NCBI GenBank assembly: GCA_030828305.1
Contig: JAURCU010000015.1
Location: 1 to 37,506, forward strand
Direction of reading: 5' to 3'
DNA from: Luteolibacter sp.
GTDB lineage: Bacteria; Verrucomicrobiota; Verrucomicrobiia; Verrucomicrobiales; Akkermansiaceae
DNA: 37,506 bases
Under the pieces are notes generated by a model. That model worked only from the letters and a program-made list of their open reading frames with translations, was not told the origin of the DNA and ran no database searches. Positions 34,420 through 37,506 of the stretch are shown piece after piece (position 1 is the first letter of the stretch; every line of letters starts with the position of its first letter). The position numbers were made by a program, and so were the translations under genes.

Positions 34420-34821
34420 ATGAAAATTGAGAGATTTGAGGATATTGAGAGTTGGAAGATGGGGCGTGTAATGACCCGCTTGGTCTATGAGGTTACAGGC
34501 GTGGGCGCGTTTGCCCGGGATTTTGGGCTCAAGGATCAGATTCGAAGAGCCTCTGGTTCAGTGATGCACAATATTGCTGAAGGTTTCGATGGAGGAAGTA
34601 ATCCTGAATTCATCAAATTCCTGAAATACGCTCAGCGTTCCTGTTCCGAGGTCCAAAGCCAGCTCTATGTCGCAATTGATCAGGAATACCTGGGAGATGA
34701 TGATTTTGAGCAAATCTACAATCTTGCTGGAGAGATCCACTCGAAAATCGGCGGATTCATCAAATACCTCCTCAAGTACGAGGAAAGCAGGTCAAAACGC
34801 ACGCGGCGTAGCCGCAACTAA
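34420..34821 (+). CDS. Four-helix bundle protein (23S rRNA IVS / Avd-like family)
   Basis: A 133-residue protein of the four-helix-bundle family, first known from intervening sequences in 23S rRNA genes and related to the accessory protein Avd of diversity-generating retroelements. FEDIESWKMGRVMTRLVYEVT, FGLKDQIRRASGSVMHNIAEGFDGG and FLKYAQRSCSEVQSQLYVAIDQEYL are the family's conserved helices. Function of stand-alone members is unknown. The ORF and its upstream region are more AT-rich than neighbours. The last codons (RRSRN) and the TAA come from a triloop hairpin (GCGGC / GCCGC, loop GTA) and the first 7-bp unit of the array that follows. Arrays in opposite orientation bracket it. No reverse transcriptase or variable repeat is seen. 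Confidence 0.85.
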   Translation: MKIERFEDIESWKMGRVMTRLVYEVTGVGAFARDFGLKDQIRRASGSVMHNIAEGFDGGSNPEFIKFLKYAQRSCSEVQSQLYVAIDQEYLGDDDFEQIYNLAGEIHSKIGGFIKYLLKYEESRSKRTRRSRN

Positions 34822-34869
34822 GAACTAGGAACTAAGAACTAGGAACCCAAATGGCGGAACGTCATTTGG
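34816..34869 (-). repeat. Triloop hairpin plus 7-bp array (end of the sugar transferase gene)
   Basis: On the minus strand a 10-bp stem with one G-T pair and loop TTC (34847-34869) contains the TGA stop of the sugar transferase gene. It is followed by GTTCCTA, GTTCTTA, GTTCCTA, GTTCTTA and a partial unit, which runs into the end of the convergent four-helix-bundle gene. Confidence 0.9.
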
Positions 34870-36268
34870 CGCCGCGTGCAAATATCACCACCGGCACGGT
34901 CTTAAGGAGGATGACAAAATCATGCCACAAGGACCAGTTGTCGATGTATTTGAGGTCGAGTTGTACCCAGTCTTCAAAACCTTTGATGTCATTGCGTCCC
35001 TCAATCTGCCATTCGCAGGTGATTCCGGGCTTCACGCTCAGGCGGCGGCGGTGGGTGTGCTTGGAAAAAGCGGCGACTTCATAGAGGGGTAGGGGGCGCG
35101 GGCCCACGAGGCTCATCTCACCACGTAGCACGTTGATCAACTGGGGCAGCTCATCAATGCTGAACTTGCGCAGGAAGTGGCCGAAGGGAATGATGCGTGG
35201 ATCCTTGCCCAGCTTGAAGACCGGCCCATCCATCTCGTTGCCATGTTCTTGCTTGATCTTGGCCAGTTGGGCCTCGGCATCTGGCACCATGGTGCGAAAC
35301 TTCCACATGCGGAAAGGTATGCCGTAGCGGCCGGCGCGTTGTTGGGAAAAGAGAGCGGGTGCGCCCGGACTGCTGACGCGAATGCCGATGTAGGCGATGA
35401 TCCAAAGCGGCAGAGTGCCAAGGATGATTAGAATGGCCCCCACTTTGTCCATGACGCCCTTGCACATCAGCTCCCAAGATAGGTCCGGGGTGGAGCGCAG
35501 CACCAGCATGGGCTTGTCGCCCAGGGAATCGAAGGCCGGGCGTGCAATCTGGTTGCGGATGAAGGACGCAGCCACCCAGGCTTCTATACCCTGCAGTTCG
35601 CAGGCCTCCACGGCATTGGCCACTTTTTCGAAGCTCACCCCTTTGGGTGCGAATACCGCCCGCTCCACTGAGTGTTCCTTGATCAGGTTGTAGAGATCCT
35701 CGACCGCTTGGGTGTCGGCATTGAAGTGGCTGACCACGTTCCAGGCCCCGGTGATTTCCTCATCGAGCTCTTGCAGGAGTTTCTCAGTTTCCTCCCGGGT
35801 GCCTACCAGCATGATGCGCTCCTTGGTCTCTTGCTTGACGTGGCGTGTGCTGAGGTAGTTTTTGGTAATGCGGTCTCGAATAAAGAGCAAGAGCGCCAAA
35901 TTGCAGAAGCCTATACCCAGCGCCAAGCGGCGCACATCCGTGTATTTGGCAAAGACCGCAAACAGGGCGATGAAGAGCGCCATCACGGCCACGCCCTTGA
36001 AGAGTTGGGCCACCGACCGCGCCGCCGACTTGGCGCGCAGCAAGCGGTAAAAACCAAAGCGCTCCAGCACCAGGGGGGTAAAGGGCACGGCAATGTAAAG
36101 CGTCCAGTAAATGCTGCTGCGTAGCTCTTCGTCGGCTACCTTGCGCCCCAGAAGGCTGAGCACGCCATCGCGAATGTCCCAGGCAAACCAGAAGGCCAGA
36201 AATACCAGAAGAGCATCCAGGAGCTGAAGCGCCTGAATGCGGAATTCTTCGTGGTTGCGAGTTAGCAT
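34862..36268 (-). CDS. Polyprenyl-phosphate glycosyl-1-phosphate transferase (exopolysaccharide initiation)
   Basis: A WbaP/WcaJ-type initiating transferase that places a sugar-1-phosphate on undecaprenyl phosphate. From ATG 36268 (MLTRNHEEFRIQALQLLDALL) it has 468 residues, the usual length. The N-terminal half has about four membrane segments, then a CoA-binding-like cytoplasmic domain (RIMLVGTREETEKLLQEL near 187). The C-terminal Bac_transf domain has a membrane segment and the motifs SPGAPALFSQQRAGRYG near 330, FRMWKFRTM, then IDELPQLINVLRGEMSLVGPRP near 395 and the ITCEWQIEGRNDI end motif. A longer frame to 36373 only translates the REP-like repeats upstream. It shares this region with an O-antigen-ligase-like gene and an exosortase gene. 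Confidence 0.93.
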   Translation of the reverse strand: MLTRNHEEFRIQALQLLDALLVFLAFWFAWDIRDGVLSLLGRKVADEELRSSIYWTLYIAVPFTPLVLERFGFYRLLRAKSAARSVAQLFKGVAVMALFIALFAVFAKYTDVRRLALGIGFCNLALLLFIRDRITKNYLSTRHVKQETKERIMLVGTREETEKLLQELDEEITGAWNVVSHFNADTQAVEDLYNLIKEHSVERAVFAPKGVSFEKVANAVEACELQGIEAWVAASFIRNQIARPAFDSLGDKPMLVLRSTPDLSWELMCKGVMDKVGAILIILGTLPLWIIAYIGIRVSSPGAPALFSQQRAGRYGIPFRMWKFRTMVPDAEAQLAKIKQEHGNEMDGPVFKLGKDPRIIPFGHFLRKFSIDELPQLINVLRGEMSLVGPRPLPLYEVAAFSKHTHRRRLSVKPGITCEWQIEGRNDIKGFEDWVQLDLKYIDNWSLWHDFVILLKTVPVVIFARGAK

Positions 36269-36330
36269 AAATGATGGAGCGAGGTGGGGAGATAAGCCTA
36301 AGCCCAGCCCATGCGCAACCCTCGACATTC

Positions 36331-36365
36331 TGTAGGGGCAGTCCGCCTCAGGCGGATGACCGCCC
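36331..36365 (+). repeat. REP-like element (TGTAGG plus triloop hairpin)
   Basis: TGTAGGGGCAG leads into TCCGCC / GGCGGA with loop TCA, followed by TGACCGCCC. It lies upstream of the sugar transferase start, next to a second copy. The GTAG leader plus hairpin recalls the REP elements known from Pseudomonas. Confidence 0.7.
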
Positions 36366-36372
36366 ATCGCCA

Positions 36373-36397
36373 CTGTAGGAGCGGTCTATGACCGCCC
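36373..36397 (+). repeat. REP-like element (TGTAGGAGCGGTC type)
   Basis: TGTAGGAG leads into the 6-bp stem GCGGTC / GACCGC with loop TAT, then CC. It follows the element at 36331 by a few bases in the same orientation; both end in GACCGCCC. Confidence 0.75.
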
Positions 36398-36447
36398 ACC
36401 ACTTCAAATTTCCACTCCAAACCGCCACCCAAAGCCCATCATTCTCA

Positions 36448-36490
36448 GGACAACTGGGAACTAGGAACTAAGAACGACAGCGAAGCTGTC
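36448..36490 (-). repeat. Triloop hairpin plus 7-bp array, not at a gene end
   Basis: On the minus strand the hairpin GACAGC / GCTGTC with loop TTC (36476-36490) is followed by GTTCTTA, GTTCCTA, GTTCCCA and GTTGTCC. The gap 36269-36568 around it holds this element, the two REP-like elements and otherwise no gene; the array is followed in the plus direction by a run of C residues before the exosortase start. Confidence 0.85.
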
Positions 36491-36568
36491 AGCCCACTTG
36501 ACACCCTCGCCGCTACCCAAGTAGCCTTAGGCTTCCCCCTCAAGCAGTCTCAACATCCCCCCCCCCGC

Positions 36569-37506
36569 ATGAGCCACAAAGTCACCGAGTCTGGCACGCC
36601 ACTTGATCCTCCTCCTGGGGGTTTGCGTGGACATTCTCTCCTGTGGGCTTCGCTCGGGGCCTCGGTGCTGCTGGTGCTTTATTACTTCGGCTTTGTGGAG
36701 CGTTTTGGGCCGGATTACAACCGCCGTTCTGCTCTGGTTTGGCTCTACAGTGCTTGGACCCCAGTCACGGATTACGAGCACGGCAAGCTGGTTCCCTTGG
36801 TCATCATCGGGCTCATCAGTTACCGCCTGAAGGACATCCGCTCCTCCATTGGCGTGGGCAGCTGGTGGGGCCTAATCAGTGTGGCTTTGGGCTGCCTGTT
36901 TTTTGTGGCCGCCTACCGCACCTACCAGCCGCGCATAGCGATTGGCGGCCTGCCCTTCATTCTCTGGGGCGCTTCTCTCTTCTACTGCGGATGGAAGACT
37001 GCCAGACTTCTGATGTTTCCACTCTTTTTTATCTGGATAGCCATTCCATTACCCGCCTTCCAGCAAGCCACCACCCACCTCCAATTGCTAGCCACCCAGA
37101 TGGCCCATCATGGTTCGAGCCTCTTTGGGGTCGAGACCTATACCCAAGGCACCACTGTGCTGCCAGTAGCGGGCGACTGGAAACCCCTGAGCATTGCCCA
37201 TGGCTGCAGTGGTATTCGCTCCCTGATGGCCCTGATCATGATTTCCGCGGCCTGGGCTTACGTGGCCAAAATCGCCCTCTGGAAGAAGGCCCTGCTTTTT
37301 GCCAGTGCGCTTCCGCTGGCCATTGTTGGCAATGCCCTGCGGGTGATTTCCATCTTTGTGATTGCCGAGTATGGCAATGCCGAGTGGGCCGCCACCACCT
37401 GGCACGATTGGTCCGGCCTACTCTTCTTTTATCCCATTTCCCTGGCTGCTATGCTGGCCTTCCACTCTCTACTGGAGGGTGGGCTGCCCTGGAAGTCCAA
37501 GAAACG
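36569..37506 (+). CDS. Exosortase (partial, runs off the window end)
   Basis: An inner-membrane cysteine transpeptidase-like enzyme that recognises PEP-CTERM tags. The ATG at 36569 (MSHKVTESGTPLDPPPGG) opens a frame of 312 complete codons without a stop; the 3' end is missing. About eight hydrophobic segments are present. The exosortase catalytic residues are visible: Cys213 in IAHGCSGIRSL, Arg258 in VGNALRVISI and His279 in TWHDWSGLLFF. LPVAGDWKPLSIAHGCSG is the usual lead-in. The missing part may be only the end of the transmembrane domain or may include an EpsI-type domain, as some exosortases have. Its likely substrates are the two PEP-CTERM proteins at 9.4-10.8 kb. The neighbouring exopolysaccharide genes fit the known link between exosortases and polymer synthesis. 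Confidence 0.9.
   Translation, partial: MSHKVTESGTPLDPPPGGLRGHSLLWASLGASVLLVLYYFGFVERFGPDYNRRSALVWLYSAWTPVTDYEHGKLVPLVIIGLISYRLKDIRSSIGVGSWWGLISVALGCLFFVAAYRTYQPRIAIGGLPFILWGASLFYCGWKTARLLMFPLFFIWIAIPLPAFQQATTHLQLLATQMAHHGSSLFGVETYTQGTTVLPVAGDWKPLSIAHGCSGIRSLMALIMISAAWAYVAKIALWKKALLFASALPLAIVGNALRVISIFVIAEYGNAEWAATTWHDWSGLLFFYPISLAAMLAFHSLLEGGLPWKSKK

Noticed and set aside
34420-34821. A diversity-generating retroelement around the Avd-like four-helix-bundle gene.
   Set aside because: No reverse transcriptase, template repeat or variable repeat was found within the window.
36269-36373. N-terminal extension of the sugar transferase to 36373.
   Set aside because: The extension translates REP-like repeats; the conserved protein begins at 36268.

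Overview
The window is a chromosomal segment of a bacterium that looks like a member of the Verrucomicrobiota (PVC superphylum). The evidence is a chlamydia-like class Ic ribonucleotide reductase pair, two small secreted proteins with PEP-CTERM tails plus an exosortase, a eukaryote-like (GH13_8) glycogen branching enzyme, and almost no Shine-Dalgarno sequences. This assignment is inferred from protein character; no rRNA is present.

Layout. 0-5.2 kb: nrdB-nrdA on the minus strand behind a promoter region with a NrdR-like box, closed by a strong terminator. 5.2-9.4 kb: an M42 peptidase (minus), then the conserved fatty acid/phospholipid cluster YceD-rpmF-plsX-fabH (plus). 9.4-14.8 kb: two PEP-CTERM proteins, a branching enzyme (minus) and a sodium/solute symporter (plus). 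15.2-18.0 kb: dnaA and dnaN, with nested dyads between them. 18.1-21.2 kb: a rhamnulokinase-like kinase and a nucleoside-permease-like transporter, divergent. 21.2-25.1 kb: rplM-rpsI, a terminator, then dapF-dapA-aminotransferase (minus). 25.3-28.4 kb: a dicarboxylate/amino acid symporter (plus), convergent with a metallo-beta-lactamase exonuclease fused to a DNA-ligase-type DNA-binding domain. 28.6-32.0 kb: prs-rplY-pth-ssb (minus). 32.0-37.5 kb: a polymer-assembly region with an O-antigen-ligase/TPR protein, a four-helix-bundle gene, a polyprenyl-phosphate sugar transferase and an exosortase cut by the window end.

The most unusual signal is not a gene. At least 14 intergenic sites carry a polar composite element: a short hairpin, usually with a three-base loop and often containing the stop codon of the gene before it, followed by an array of 7-bp units (consensus GTTCCTA/GTTCTTG). 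The stems differ in sequence from copy to copy but keep their pairing. Because 7 is not a multiple of 3 and the unit junctions contain TAG/CTA, intact arrays close all reading frames. The four-helix-bundle gene lies between oppositely oriented arrays. A second, REP-like family (TGTAGG followed by a triloop hairpin) lies among them.

Three other points stand out. The NrdB radical position is leucine instead of tyrosine or phenylalanine. The exonuclease-ligase fusion has the ligase DNA-binding domain but no nucleotidyltransferase domain. Exosortase, sugar transferase and polymerase/ligase genes lie together, while the likely sorting substrates lie about 26 kb away.
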